Below, in pieces: positions 22,398 through 33,564 of a stretch of 64,000 nt of DNA. This stretch comes from Gonapodya prolifera JEL478 (taxonomy: Eukaryota; Monoblepharomycota; Monoblepharidomycetes; Monoblepharidales; Gonapodyaceae). Position numbers and translations under genes: made by a program. Positions within the stretch are counted from its first letter, which is position 1; the number at the start of each line of letters is the position of its first letter. Below the pieces are notes generated by a model. The model was not told where the DNA came from. It saw only the letters and a list, made by a program, of their open reading frames with translations, and ran no database searches. The stretch lies in contig KQ965749.1 in the NCBI GenBank assembly GCA_001574975.1, positions 66,082-130,081 of the forward strand. The letters are read 5' to 3'.

Positions 22398-24048
22398 TCA
22401 ATTTTTGAATCCTCCAACCATTGCACCGAGAAGCTCTCCTTGGTAGTCTTGGGTGATTTCCCACATTCCAACACCTCCGAAGCCCTTCGACTTTGCGAGC
22501 TGAGCTTTCGCTTTGATTGTGCTGGGGTCGTCGTACGTGACGAACGTGTAGCTGCTGTTTGAATTCTGACGGAGCAATGTGGGAACTTGAGTGGATTCCC
22601 AGAAGGTTCTGAAAGGTGAAAGTCGGTCTCAGAGCTTATAATGCACGAGAAGTGTTCTTTGTAAGAACTCACTTTTTGAAACCGGCGCCGGCTGTTGTGG
22701 ATGTGTTAAGCCATCCGTTCTTGCGCAGATTATTATAGAACTGGTCTGCGTCGTAGACGTCCACGATTTGATACAGACCATTGTTGTCGCCCGAGGTGAC
22801 GTTCCACTTCATTCCCAGGTGCAATCATGTCAATATAAATGCATAATCCTCGTTCATATAAGGCACTCACGGATTTTCCGTAGAAGGGTGTGAGCAACGT
22901 CAACTTTTCGGCGGGCACTCCCGAGTCAAGGTACCCGTAAACAGCCTGCTCTACAAAGCCGGCGTTGCCCGGGTCTCCGGCCTTGTCCTCGTACAGGGGA
23001 GAATTGTGGCCGGAAATAGGTTGCAGACTACCAACGTAGTCAAAGGCCATCTGAAGAGATTAAAAAAAATGGTCAAGCGACTGTGATTGATATGACAGGC
23101 ATTAAGAGAAACGCACGATGTTGATCCAATCGACGATTTCGGCGTATGCCCAGAGTTTGTTGTCGTAACGCTTGTTAGCGGCAGAAACGTCGATGGAGAT
23201 GAGGTACTTGGATCCGAAGGCGGCGCGGAGGTCCTTCAGTAGTTCGATGTAGAACTTGGGGTCACCAAGAGAGAAATAATTCAGCTCTTTGCCACCCCCG
23301 CCAGGGTCTAGACAGAGGGAATCAGTGGAATGGTTAGAGACTTGCTCCACTGCAAGGATGTTAAACGAATTACTTACATTCCCACTGAGATCACAGAGTG
23401 GTTCGCAGCATTGGAGCGTGTCAGATGCGAATGCACGTTGGCGAGGTAACTAAACTCAGCTCAGCACTCACGTCAAGATCAACACCGTCGAAGCCGTAGT
23501 CTTGGCACGCTTTCACGCACTGTTCAGCGAGCGTCTTCCTTGCTACAGGATTGACCGCCACCGCACTGAAGTTGACGGAAGCTGACCACCCTCCAATGGA
23601 AAGCATCGTTTTGAACCCGTACTTCTGCTTGGCGGCGTTGAGAAGAGCGATTGTTCCGTTGCCACCAGCTTGGAAGTCCGCAAACTCATCGGTGGACACT
23701 ATTGTTCCGTTCTTTAGGACAGTCCAGAAGGCCCACACGAGGGTGTCGATGCCAGTCAGGTCGATTCCGGAAATGTTGGAGCGGCTGTACATGGCCCAGT
23801 TGGGGTAGAATGCAACGACACCACCACCTTGCTTGGGTGAGTCATTATTACGCCTTCCGATAGAGAGAGACGCGGATACGTCGGCGGCTCCAAGTTCGAG
23901 GTTAGCGCTGGTGATAGGGTCGCGGCAAGGTTGAGGAGAGGGCTTGAACTCAGCAGAGAGGAATAACGCACCCGAGGTCTGGCAACGGCGATGCATGCAC
24001 AAGAGAAGCGGCGACGACCGCACCACATAGAGCGAGAGCTAAGCGCAT
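22398..24048 (-). CDS. GH18 chitinase, copy A
   Basis: Secreted endo-type glycoside hydrolase family 18 chitinase, acting on beta-1,4-GlcNAc polymers of cell wall or substrate. Seven exons give 411 residues: 23972-24048, 23472-23907, 23378-23384, 23117-23307, 22871-23050, 22673-22806 and 22398-22608. It has a signal peptide (MRLALALCGAVVAASLVHA) and the barrel strand motifs GGGVVAFYPNWAMYS, MLSIGGWS and the active site DGVDLDWEYPG. The last supplies the DxxDxDxE acids. Tyr in TPFYGKS and Trp in GMWEITQDY line the cleft. The catalytic Trp-Glu codons and one base of the next codon lie on a 7-nt exon. No carbohydrate-binding module is attached. Its neighbour at 25271-26942 is a tandem duplicate with the same exon lengths except in exons 1 and 2. 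Confidence 0.95.
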
Positions 24049-24115
24049 TTTCGATACGACTCAACTAACTTCGAGGACCTTTTATGCAAAACGGGAGGTG
24101 CAAAAAGGTTTTAGG
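24049..24115 (-). promoter_or_regulatory. Upstream block of chitinase A
   Basis: Read on the minus strand, a TATA-like ATAAAAGG lies about 30-40 nt before the ATG. A 22-nt block at 24094-24115 is identical to one at 26992-27013 upstream of chitinase B, at nearly the same distance from the start. Identity in otherwise diverged flanks suggests a shared control element or a recent duplication. Confidence 0.5.
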
Positions 24116-25270
24116 ATCAAAAGGTACCACTCTCCTCACTCAGCATCTTTGATTCGCCACGCGTCACGTTGCCGCGTGGCGCAAAAGAGGCAAGCTGAAC
24201 ATGATAGCTATACCTTGTTCTACACGTTTGGCTTGGGCAAACCTGCGGTACTGGGCGTTTCCTGTGACCTAATTCGTTTTCGACACAATTCCACCTATCA
24301 GCTTCTTGATTGCGGCTGTGCGGGGGTTAGACTCAGTCATCCTGGGTTACCTTATGCGGGGGGTACCTTATGCGAAATTTCGTCACAATTGATCGCCGTC
24401 AACGCGACTCAGTGCAGGTCATGCGAGAAGACCTTACGCAGCATTTCGTCGCATTCTGCCCACCACAGAAGCGTGATTGTCAGGAGTGGTGCAAATCGTG
24501 TTCGGTTTGAAGCGTCAGTGACGTAGCATATTAAACTTTAGATTTATTGTTGTGTCGGGTCTAGAGCAGTGTTCAGCCTGCCCTTTGTGTGTACTTTTTA
24601 GTGCCGATGTGTCCCCCTACCAGCGAAAATAATAAACCTCTTCTGACAAAGGGGCGTCGGCTCCCCGAGAAGCGTTCGGCGCATAAACAGTATTGACACA
24701 GCCTCACACAGCCCCGCTTCTCTTTCCACGGAACAACATTCGGCCCCTCTCGGACACTGATCTTGGTGTAGTGGGGCCGTGTCACGTGACGTAGTGTTGG
24801 CGTAGTGCTCGAACTCACATTACATTTGTATACAAACAGAGAACAGCACGATTTTGATATCCCCTTATTGTCCGCGTTCGTGGTCACCTGGCGCCAGTGC
24901 CCTCCGTGCAATGAATGAAAATATCAGGGCCACTGACAGGTGTCGTCGCAAACACTTTGCAATGCAACGGTTTGCACCAAAAGGAGCATCGTGTTAGGCT
25001 ATATATGATCCAAAGGACATTGGTTTCGCAGTTTTTGTATGCGGCTAAACGAAATTACCTTTGACCCTGACCCGTAGCATACGAAAGGCGTGACTTTTGG
25101 TAGCAGTGAGACAAGACTTCAAGCATAAGAATACATTCCGTTCCGATGGCTGCGCTGTAAATCGATCAGTTTCTTGAGATCCCCCGCCAATGTAGCCACC
25201 GTGAGCCGGCAATGCAATGCCAAATTCACCTCTAACTACGTAGTGTACATAGATCGTTTATGCAAGTAAC
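24116..25270. other. Spacer between the two chitinase genes
   Basis: It contains the rest of the upstream region of chitinase A and the 3' end of chitinase B. 24270-24370 resembles 27355-27440 upstream of chitinase B (both have ATTGCGGCTG and CCTGGGTT), so the duplication includes several hundred bases of upstream DNA. TACCTTATGCG occurs twice within 24349-24374. No gene is supported. Confidence 0.5.
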
Positions 25271-26942
25271 TTATTTCTTGAATCCCCCAACTAATGCAGT
25301 GAGCAGTTCTCCCTGGTAGTCCTGCGTGATTTCCCACATGCCCACACCTCCGAAGCCCATCGATTTCGCGAGCCGAGCCTTCTCCGTGATGGTGCTGGGG
25401 TCGTCGTACGTCACAAACGTGTAGCTGCCCTCGGAGTTCTTGCGCAGCAGCGTGGGAGCGTGGGAGGAGTCCCAGTAGGTTCTGGGAAGTGGGGAGGAAG
25501 ATGAATCCGGTGTTAGGTTTTGTGAACGCGGCAGGAATAGTAAACAACTCACTTTTGAAAACCGGCACCGGCTGTTGTGGGTGTGGTAAGCCACCCGTTC
25601 TTGCGCAGACTGCTGTAGAATTGGTCGGCGTCGTAAACATCCACGAGCTGGTAGAGACCGTTGTTGCTGCCCGAGGTGACGTTCCACTTCATTCCCAGGG
25701 GTAACCACGTCAATAAAGTGCATGGTCCTCATTCAGATGCGCAGCACTCACTGATTTTCCGTAGAAGGGTGTGAGCAACGTCAACTTCTTTGGGTTCACT
25801 CCTGCTGCAATGTAAGCTGAAACAGCCTGGCTCACGAATCCGGCCTTGCCCGGATCTCCAGCCTTGTCCTCGTACAAGGGAGAGTTGTGGCCGGAAATGG
25901 GTTGCAGAGTACCGACGTAGTCGAAACCCATCTGCGGATTGGAGATCATGTCAATTGGCATAAATCGACATCACAGATCTGCGCTGTTACAACAGGCATC
26001 AACAGGAACTCACGATGTTGATCCAATCGACGATTTGACCGTAGGCCCAAAGTTGGTTGTCGTAACGCTTCGAGGAGGCGGAAACGTCGATGGAAATGAG
26101 GTACTTGGATCCGAATGCTGAACGGAGGTCCTTCAGGAGTTGAACGTAGAACTCGGGGTCACCAAGAGAGAAATAGTTCATTTCCAATCCACCACCGCCG
26201 GGGTCTTGAAGAAATTGGAGGAACGGTTATCGCCACGAGGTACTGCATTATGCAAACGAAACTACTTACATTCCCACTGATATCATAGTAATCAAATAAC
26301 AAGCGACTCGATTCAGATACGCGTAATTGTTGGCAGGTAACTTGGCACTTACGTCTAGGTCCACACCGTCGAAACCGTAGTCTTGGCAGGCCTTGAGACA
26401 CGCCTGAGTGAAAGTCTTCCTTGCGGCAGGATTGACCGCCACAGCACTGAAGTTGGCAGAGGAGCTCCAACCACCAATGGAAAGCATGGTTCTGAACCCG
26501 TACTTCTTCTTGGCGGCGTTAAGGAGAGGGATAGTTCCTGTACCACCAACTTGGAAGTCTGCCCATTCATCGGTGGTCAAGATTGATCCGTCCTTTCGGA
26601 CGGTCCAGAAGGCCCATACAACGGTGTCGACACCAGTGAGATCGATTCCAGAGATGTTGGAGCGAGAGTAGAGGGCCCAGTTGGGGTAGAATGCGACGAC
26701 ACCACCACCTTGCTTCGGAGGAGCACGCTTTCCGACAGACGCGGAGACGTCAACGTCGACGGGGCCAAGGTCGAGGTTAACGCTGATGTTGGTGGTTTGC
26801 GGTGCGTGGGTGAGGACAGGACTTGGAACTCAGCGGAGAAGAATAGAACTCACCCGACATCCAGACCTATGTCTGGCAATGGTGATGCATGAACGAGAGA
26901 CGCGGCGGCGAGCGCCCCACAGAGAGCGAGTGCTAAGCGCAT
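25271..26942 (-). CDS. GH18 chitinase, copy B
   Basis: Paralogue of the neighbouring chitinase, 413 residues, with seven exons: 26854-26942, 26353-26782, 26270-26276, 26014-26204, 25752-25931, 25553-25686 and 25271-25481. Exons 3 to 7 have exactly the same lengths as in copy A. A signal peptide (MRLALALCGALAAASLVHA) is followed by GGGVVAFYPNWALYS, MLSIGGWSSS and DGVDLDWEYPG. Catalytic Glu is encoded on the 7-nt exon TGGGAAT. Differences from copy A are scattered, and both genes keep all catalytic residues, so both look functional. The differences lie mainly at the N-terminus, where copy B has four extra codons in exon 1. Confidence 0.95.
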
Positions 26943-27013
26943 GAAGGAATCGATTCGAATGTGCGCCACGAAATCTGAAGGACTTTTATCAGGAGGTGCA
27001 AAAAGGTTTTAGG
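26943..27013 (-). promoter_or_regulatory. Upstream block of chitinase B
   Basis: On the minus strand a TATA-like GATAAAAG lies about 40 nt before the ATG, and the shared 22-nt block is at 26992-27013. The spacing to the start is about 50 nt, as in copy A. Confidence 0.5.
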
Positions 27014-27703
27014 GTTTGTCGCCATCCTCAGGGACGTTCAGGTCAAAACACAGTGTGAAAAAACCTCTGGTTCTCGCCCGTCAAAACATAACAGCACAAA
27101 GAAAACAAGATCACCAGCATAGGTCCACCTATTTGTCTGCGTTCCCCTGGTGTAAACCTGCAATAGATGGCTCTTCATCTCGCAATGAACGGAACTTTGA
27201 GCTTCGATTTCTGGTAAACATACATCATCTGAGATCTCCTCAAACGAATAAGAATTTTCTCTCGTGGAAAATTTCCTTCTAAACTCAGGCTACACTCATT
27301 CTTGTGATGGTTACCTTACCGGCGTCATTTGTCATTTCAGACCATTGCGCATCATTTTCGACCCAATCCCGCCTATTAGCTTCTCATGATTGCGGCTGCG
27401 CCAGGCTGGTCTTATCTTCCTGGGTTTATATTACCTTGCCGCCTTGCCGTCTCACACGTTAGGAGATGACCCTATGGACGAAGATTTTTTTTTTTTTGCC
27501 ACTATCCCGCCCTTTAGACAAAGTTCCCTCCGTGATAATCAAAAGTCTAAAGCCAAGACCTAAGTGGATCCCAACGCAAAAAATGCCCCCAAAGACCCCC
27601 AGCGAGCCTTGTGTTTAGACAGTTCGAACAATCAATAGAACATGTATTACCATCCCTAATCGCAGTGTACCTTAGCAGAATTGAAGCCCATCGTGCCTGC
27701 CGT
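27014..27703. other. Upstream region of chitinase B
   Basis: No gene. It includes the segment around 27355-27440 that is similar to the upstream region of copy A, and a run of 13 T at 27485-27497. The left end of ARG8 (its stop codon) adjoins at 27704. Confidence 0.5.
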
Positions 27704-29370
27704 TTAGTTGGGCGCGCTTGCCACGGCCCTGACGCACTCCTCCAGCACCCGGACGCCGAACTCTATCTCCTCGGCCGTGACCACGAGCGGCGGGATCAGC
27801 CTCAACGTGTTACCACCCGCCGTAATGACCATGAGCCCCTTCTCCCTCGCAGCGTCGCACACCTTTTGCGCGTCGACCTTGGCGTCCAGCTCCACACCGA
27901 CCATGAGCCCCTTGCCTCGCACCTCAACCACCGTGCCCGCCCTGGCAGCGTTCAAACCGGCGGCAGCGCGCTCCATGCCCGCCGCGAGCTGGTTTCCGCG
28001 GTCCTGCACGTGTTTGAGAAACGCGTCCTGTCGGAGCTTTCCGGCGACGACACGCCCGACAGCACAGGCCAGGGGGTTCCCGCCGAACGTGGTTCCGTGG
28101 TCGCCGGGCTTGACGGCGCGGGCGACGCGGTCGGATATGATGCAGGCGCCGATGGGCACCCCGTTGGCGAGGGGCTTGGCGAGCGTGACGATGTCGGGAG
28201 TCAGGTGGGCCGGGAGGGAGGCGTGCGCGAAGAAGTGCCCAGTGCGCGAGAGACCGCACTAGAATTTGTACGACACGACATGAGACCTTGACAGCCCTCG
28301 CTCCTCACGACCACCTCGGACTCACTTGAATCTCATCATAAATAACCAACGCCCCAACCTCATCGCACCTCCTCCTAATCGCCTCCAAGAACTCCAAACT
28401 CGCCGGATGGATCCCACCTTCACCTTGGATGGGCTCTACAATCACGGCACAAGTATGCTCCGTGATCGCCTTCTCGACCGCCGCCACGTCGTTGAACGGC
28501 ACGCTGGCGAACCCGGGAACGAGGGGCGCGAAAGGGGACTGGTATTTGGGGTTGGGCGTGGCGGAGATGGCGCCCATGGTGCGTCCGTGGAAGGCGTTTT
28601 GGAAGGAGAGCACGTGGTGTTTGTGGAAGGTGGGGTTGCCGTACTTGTAAGCCGCGTCGGGGGTTTCGTGGTGTGCGCGGGCGAATTTGCGGGCGAATTT
28701 GAAGGCGGCTGTCCGCCGAGCGAGGGAAGAAGTCAACGAACAATTCAGTCGGCCGCGCATGACGATGAGGAACGACAAATACGTGACGCTCACCTTCATT
28801 CGCCTCCGTTCCCGAGTTCCCAAAGAACACCTTCGCACCCTCGCTCCAGTGTCCCCTGGCACCAAGCTCCTCCACCAACAGCTCGGCCAATGGCCCCGCG
28901 TGCTCATTATGGAACAAGTTACTCGAGTGGATCATCTTGGCCGCCTGCTCGCCCACGACCCGCGCAACATCGGGGTCCCCGTGTCCGAGCGCGGTCACGG
29001 CAATACCGGCGCAGAAGTCGACGTAGGAACGCCCGTCGGAGTCGAAGACACGGCATCCTTCGCCGTGAGTCAGCACGATGTCGGGGCGGCCGTACAGCGG
29101 GAGCAGGTATTTTTTGTCCCGCGCCAGGTTGGGGGTGGCGTCGGCAGAAGCCACGGGGGCGGCGGCTGTGGCGGTGGCAGCGGATGCGAGCAGGCGAGCT
29201 TGGGTGGGGATCCGAGGCGTCTGGGGACGGGCAGCGATGGGTGATGGAATTCGCGGTGTCGAGTCATCAGCATCATGTTGAATGGAACGGGACTAGGATC
29301 TTCCACTCACCGCCCGAACTACATTCCTACGAGAGAGAGTCCTGGCAGACGCTCCCGATCGCGCCATCAT
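27704..29370 (-). CDS. ARG8: Acetylornithine aminotransferase, mitochondrial
   Basis: PLP-dependent class III aminotransferase of arginine biosynthesis, converting N-acetylglutamate semialdehyde and glutamate to N-acetylornithine and 2-oxoglutarate. Four exons (29311-29370, 28794-29220, 28326-28708, 27704-28258) give 474 residues. The first exon encodes an Arg/Ser-rich presequence (MARSGASARTLSRRNVVRA), followed by an Ala-rich stretch typical of mitochondrial import. Landmarks are YGRPDIVLTHGEG, FFGNSGTEANE, HGRTMGAISAT, VEPIQGEGG, YDEIQCGLSRTG and the PLP lysine in TLAKPLANGVPIG (about residue 318). Two ATGs lie in tandem at the start; the first was used. Length and motifs are normal, and nothing is missing. 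The gene is transcribed towards the chitinases. Confidence 0.93.
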
Positions 29371-30586
29371 GGCTCCTGCGGCGACAGCAACAGTTCGCAG
29401 GACCGGAACAGCGAGGTTCGACACAGCGGTTGAGGGAAGCATCGCAGAGAGATTGATTCAGGTGTTGGGCGGAGTGGAGGATTCCTGGATGCGACCGCTG
29501 GATTGGAACGTTCGTGTGTGGGTGATTGGTCAAAGAAAAGTCGATCTCCCGTTCCACTTGGCGGCACAGCGAAAGCTCCCAGTTCAAAAATGAATTCTCA
29601 AGCTGGCACATGAAAGAAGACCATTACGGTGAATTTAGTTGATTTTTAACACGCGCCCGAATTCAAGAAGGACCCCTCCAATTCCGCCAACACTCTACAC
29701 ATTATTGCCCGCGTCGACAAGTTCCTGCAGTTGCTTTGGTCGGCATCTCTGCCTAACAGTACACTACAAAAGGGGGAGATTCCACACCGATCGAATCGCA
29801 CAGGGAAGGCGGACGAAAGAAATTCGCTGAGGACTCAAGAAGGAGTGGTTTCCGATGTGCTGATAGGTTCCGAGCTCGACTTCTATTCGACTCGAAGTCG
29901 GACATGTGCAAAAGAATGAAAACCCGGCACTTCGTGAACCTGATCGCATCCCGGAGAAGCTCATTTCTCCAAGAACCCAGAACTGCAGAATTGGATGCTG
30001 GATTCCGAGACTTCCGACGCGCCGGTGGCATGGTTCACCCATGGATTGCGATGGTGTGCAGAAACTCTTCGACACCCACCGGTGCAAGTGCGGTGTAAAG
30101 AGCGTCTCGCCAACGTGAATGATGTCAAAACAGGAATATGCTCCATCACTCAATGCGAAGGCTCCGCGCGCCATCCTTCTCGTCCTCACACACCACGACG
30201 GCGCACTCCGTGGCAGCATTTGCGATGCACTCGGAACACTTAATTTGGCTGAGTTTGCACCCAGACATCAGTTGGCGACATAATCGACTCACAGTGTGCG
30301 TCGCACCGGGAGTGTTTCGAACCTTCCGGGCAGCGGCAGCGAGCGCTGGGGACGACTCAGATGAGGCGCAGGTAATGCCCACATGGCATTGGCTTTGTGT
30401 TCTCGGAATCAAAAGAATTGCAATTGCTTCCGGTGGTCAGGGCTGTGCGGCTCAATGCATTTAGCCCTTTTGTCAACATACCTTCCGCGATGAGTCCGTT
30501 AGAAAGCGCAGGCGTCGCAGGAAACGTCACTTCGGGAGCACACAGCAACACAACAGAACAAGCAAACGCTCAACGGACACCCAACA
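29371..30586. other. Intergenic region between divergent genes
   Basis: About 1.2 kb upstream of both ARG8 and the decayed P450. Several minus-strand frames are open (for example 29764-30219 and 30146-30412, the latter with CKLSQIKCSECIANAATECA). None joins into a convincing gene. A small Cys-containing protein remains possible. Confidence 0.35.
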
Positions 30587-32694
30587 ATGGAACTAATTGC
30601 AACTCTCTCACTGTGGATTGCAGGTGCCGTTTCTCTGGCAACTGTGAGCGTCTGCTGGTCTATCATCGCTTCTCTGTACCTGAAATGTCATTACCTGCCA
30701 CAGGTACCGCTGGGCGTTTATAGACTGGTACAACGATTTGTGCGTAAACATCCCATTCATCCCACTCATCACGTTGCCGGGCATCTCCAACATCAAACGG
30801 GTACGTTCACACATCCGACTCTATCTCCTCGCAGGGTGCCGAAGTGAATCTCGAGGCTGTGAGGACACGTGACCCGGTAAGATTTTTTCCCCCTTTCTTT
30901 TTGATAGATACTCACTTCATTAACTTATGCGTGGACCCACGTCCCACCGTCACCAGCTCATACAATACATCAACGTCCTCAAACCCACCAAGAAAACAAT
31001 CCTCATCGCGGACTCTGCTTTATTCAAAGAAATCTACGTCGGAAAGGACTGGGCGAAGTGGGAGCGGGGCCACGAGAATCTGAACAGGTCAAAGATATTC
31101 GCGGGAGGTCTCATTCTCATGCGTAATGACGAACGATGGCGAGCGGCGGGGGATCTGCTTGGAAGGGCGTTACGAATGTTGCATTAAGATCGTATTGGCC
31201 CGTTATCGAAGGTAAATGCCGACGTTCATACCCTTGATGCTGACATGGACTGATGTTGTTCCTGCGGTTTTCAGGTCACATATCCACATTCATGGAGGTC
31301 GTTTCCGAGCAGAACAAGCTCCACGGCGAGGTAGATCCGCAAGACTACTTCACAAAGTTGACATTCTACACTATTGTCAGACTTGTGAGTGTCGTATTTC
31401 TTGAGGCAGGCGCTGGCGGACCTCCCATCTCAGAGACTCCCAACCCGACAGACTTTCGGAGAAGACATCCAAACCATGCGAGGTAACGAAAGTCGCAAGT
31501 ACATGAAAGCATGGTAGGAGTTCATTCCGCTGTCTACTGTTGCCGTACATTTATCCCACACCGCCCGCCTGCCACCACAAGGGACGATCTCCTCGGTTCG
31601 ACGGGCCTTGCGTCCCAGCTTGAGATGTTTGCTGGAAAATGGGCAGCGTCGCGGCTAGACAAGAAGTGAGTGTGCGTGCCGTCCACTCCCATCCATATAC
31701 TGGTCTCTTGCCTTGTGCGCGCTAAACCAAAGAATCCGCGCCGCCGAAGCTGTTCTCCACTCCCTCATCCATGCCAACATCGAGCGACGCAAACGGGCAT
31801 TGATTTGGACAGGAGCTCCATCTTCGACATCGCCTTTGAGAGTGGGAAAGTCCCCGAGTTCATGGATGAGCCGGAGCTGATCAGGCAGCTTATGACGATG
31901 CTTTTCGGGTGGGTGGAGTAAACTTATTTCTGCTTCTGCTTCTGCTCCTGCGTTCAACTTCAAAGAACTAAAACTGCTCTTGCTCTCCCGACTCCTAGTG
32001 GGCACGACACCACGGCAGCATGTTGGCGTTCTTGGCCGGTCACTTGGCTCTGGACCAGGAGTGGCAAGAACGCATCCGCAAAGAGATTGTTGATGCCATG
32101 GGAACGGACGCGGAGCAGAACTTGGATAGCTTGGAGGGGTTGAAGGTAGGTACACGTCCAGCTGCTTTTCCAGCTCAATGTCTCACCCACGGTTCTGACT
32201 TCGAAAAAGCGTACGTCCAAAGTGTCTTAACGCTGCCATCAAGGTGAGCGTGATGATGCCTTTTACTCCCCTCATCGCGATCCTCACGTCACCTTCTCTC
32301 CCACCACCAGGAAACCCTCCGCCTCTACCCTGCCGCCGTCAACGGCACAAACCGCATGGCGACCGAAGACTGGGACTACACCTACAAGAGTACCGACGGG
32401 CGAACCAATCTGATCCGGTTCAAGAGCAACGATTTCATCCTGAACGGGATCGAAGCCTCGCAGCGGTACGTGCCCAATTGGTCCAAGCGCCCGGCCGGCG
32501 CGATGGACGAGTGGAACCCGCAGTGGTTCTTGGACGACGTCAGCGGCGGTGGGAGCGGCACGTTCGCGCAGGCGCCGTTTGGTGGGGGGGGGATGAGGAA
32601 GTGTTTGGGCGAGAAGTTGGCGTATTTTTAAGGGAGGACGCTGATTAGTGAGATTTTGCGAAAGTACAAGATGGCGCCGGTGGGTGGGTGGAAG
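30587..32694 (+). pseudogene. Decayed cytochrome P450
   Basis: The P450 coding sequence is recognisable throughout: an N-terminal hydrophobic anchor, FKEIYVGKDWAKWE, YWPVIEG, KLTFYTIVRL, GEDIQTMRG, the I-helix region with GHDTTAA, the ExxR stretch ETLRLYP, and the heme loop PFGGGGMRKCLGE with its Cys. Most introns keep good borders. The frame is broken, though. One base appears to be missing near 31170 (between LLGRA and NVALRSYW), near 31800 (after ERRKR), near 32020 (inside TTAAMLAF) and near 32225 (YVQKCLN). A TAA at 32629-32631 stops the protein just after the heme loop, where the aligned family continues. About five lesions make this a pseudogene. An intact P450 lies at 42774-45176. Confidence 0.8.
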
Positions 32695-33564
32695 GTGGGT
32701 GTCACATGACGCTTCGACTTACAATGATCATTGATTTTCATAAACGCGCTCCGGCTGCTTTTTCCCAGCTGAAAACATTCCAACCTGGTATGGTTTTCAC
32801 TGCGGGAGTACGTGTCCACCTTGTTCCCCTTAGTTGAAAATGGCGAAGCTTGAGCTTCTACGTATGATTGTTCTTTGCATTTTAAAAGTAGACCATAAGA
32901 TTGAGCAACGACTCTTCTGTTGTTTGACGCGACTCCGCGAACGAAATCTTCATGCCCTTTACCGAACGCCACGAGTTTAATCGACAGTTGACTTAAATTT
33001 GTTTTCCTGGTTTGGTCCATAAATATATTACCGAATCCGGTGAAATCGCCCATGCAAAAACGCCTTGGCAAATAATGTTTCAGGTAATTATTATTATTGT
33101 TATGAACTTAAATAGTAAATAGCCCGTCTGCCCAGTTTAGGGTAAAATTTTTAAAAATCACCATTTTTTGAACAATTTCAGTGAGTTCAGCGACATGGGG
33201 GAGAAATTCACCAACGTTGATCCGCAGGAACTGATGTTTCGGACGTTCGAGCCGGACAAAACTACAGGCAAGGAAGAGAAATTTATGGTGATCGAATGGA
33301 TAAACCGCAAGTTTCAAATGGGGAAGGAGGAGCCGACAGGTCGGAGGTGGGGCCGCGCACGTTCCATCCTGCACTCCTCAGGGAAGATACAAAACTTTTG
33401 TAAGAGTGTGCGGAAACCTCTGGCCCCGCGACGTCACAACAAACGACAGAATCCGCACACGCAGCAGCGACGGCGCATCTCGGCAACCGACGCAGCGACG
33501 TCGCCAACTCCGCCGATCGTGACGGTGATCGGGAACCGACGCAGACCGACTCACACGCCCGGCG
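32695..33564. other. Intergenic region with a short protein-like stretch
   Basis: The missing last exon of the decayed P450 is not seen. From 33168 the plus strand has a protein-like frame (MGEKFTNVDPQELMFRTFEP, then EWINRKFQMGKEEP) that I cannot assign. It may be an exon or fragment of another gene. ACCGACGCAG occurs twice (33487-33496, 33536-33545). Confidence 0.35.

Noticed and set aside
27485-27497. T13 run as a retroposon tail
   Set aside because: No target-site duplication or LINE/SINE-like sequence adjoins it; a simple homopolymer is enough.
28326-29456. 376-codon plus-strand frame opposite ARG8
   Set aside because: It is antisense to a well-supported aminotransferase and reads as Arg-rich noise caused by GC bias.
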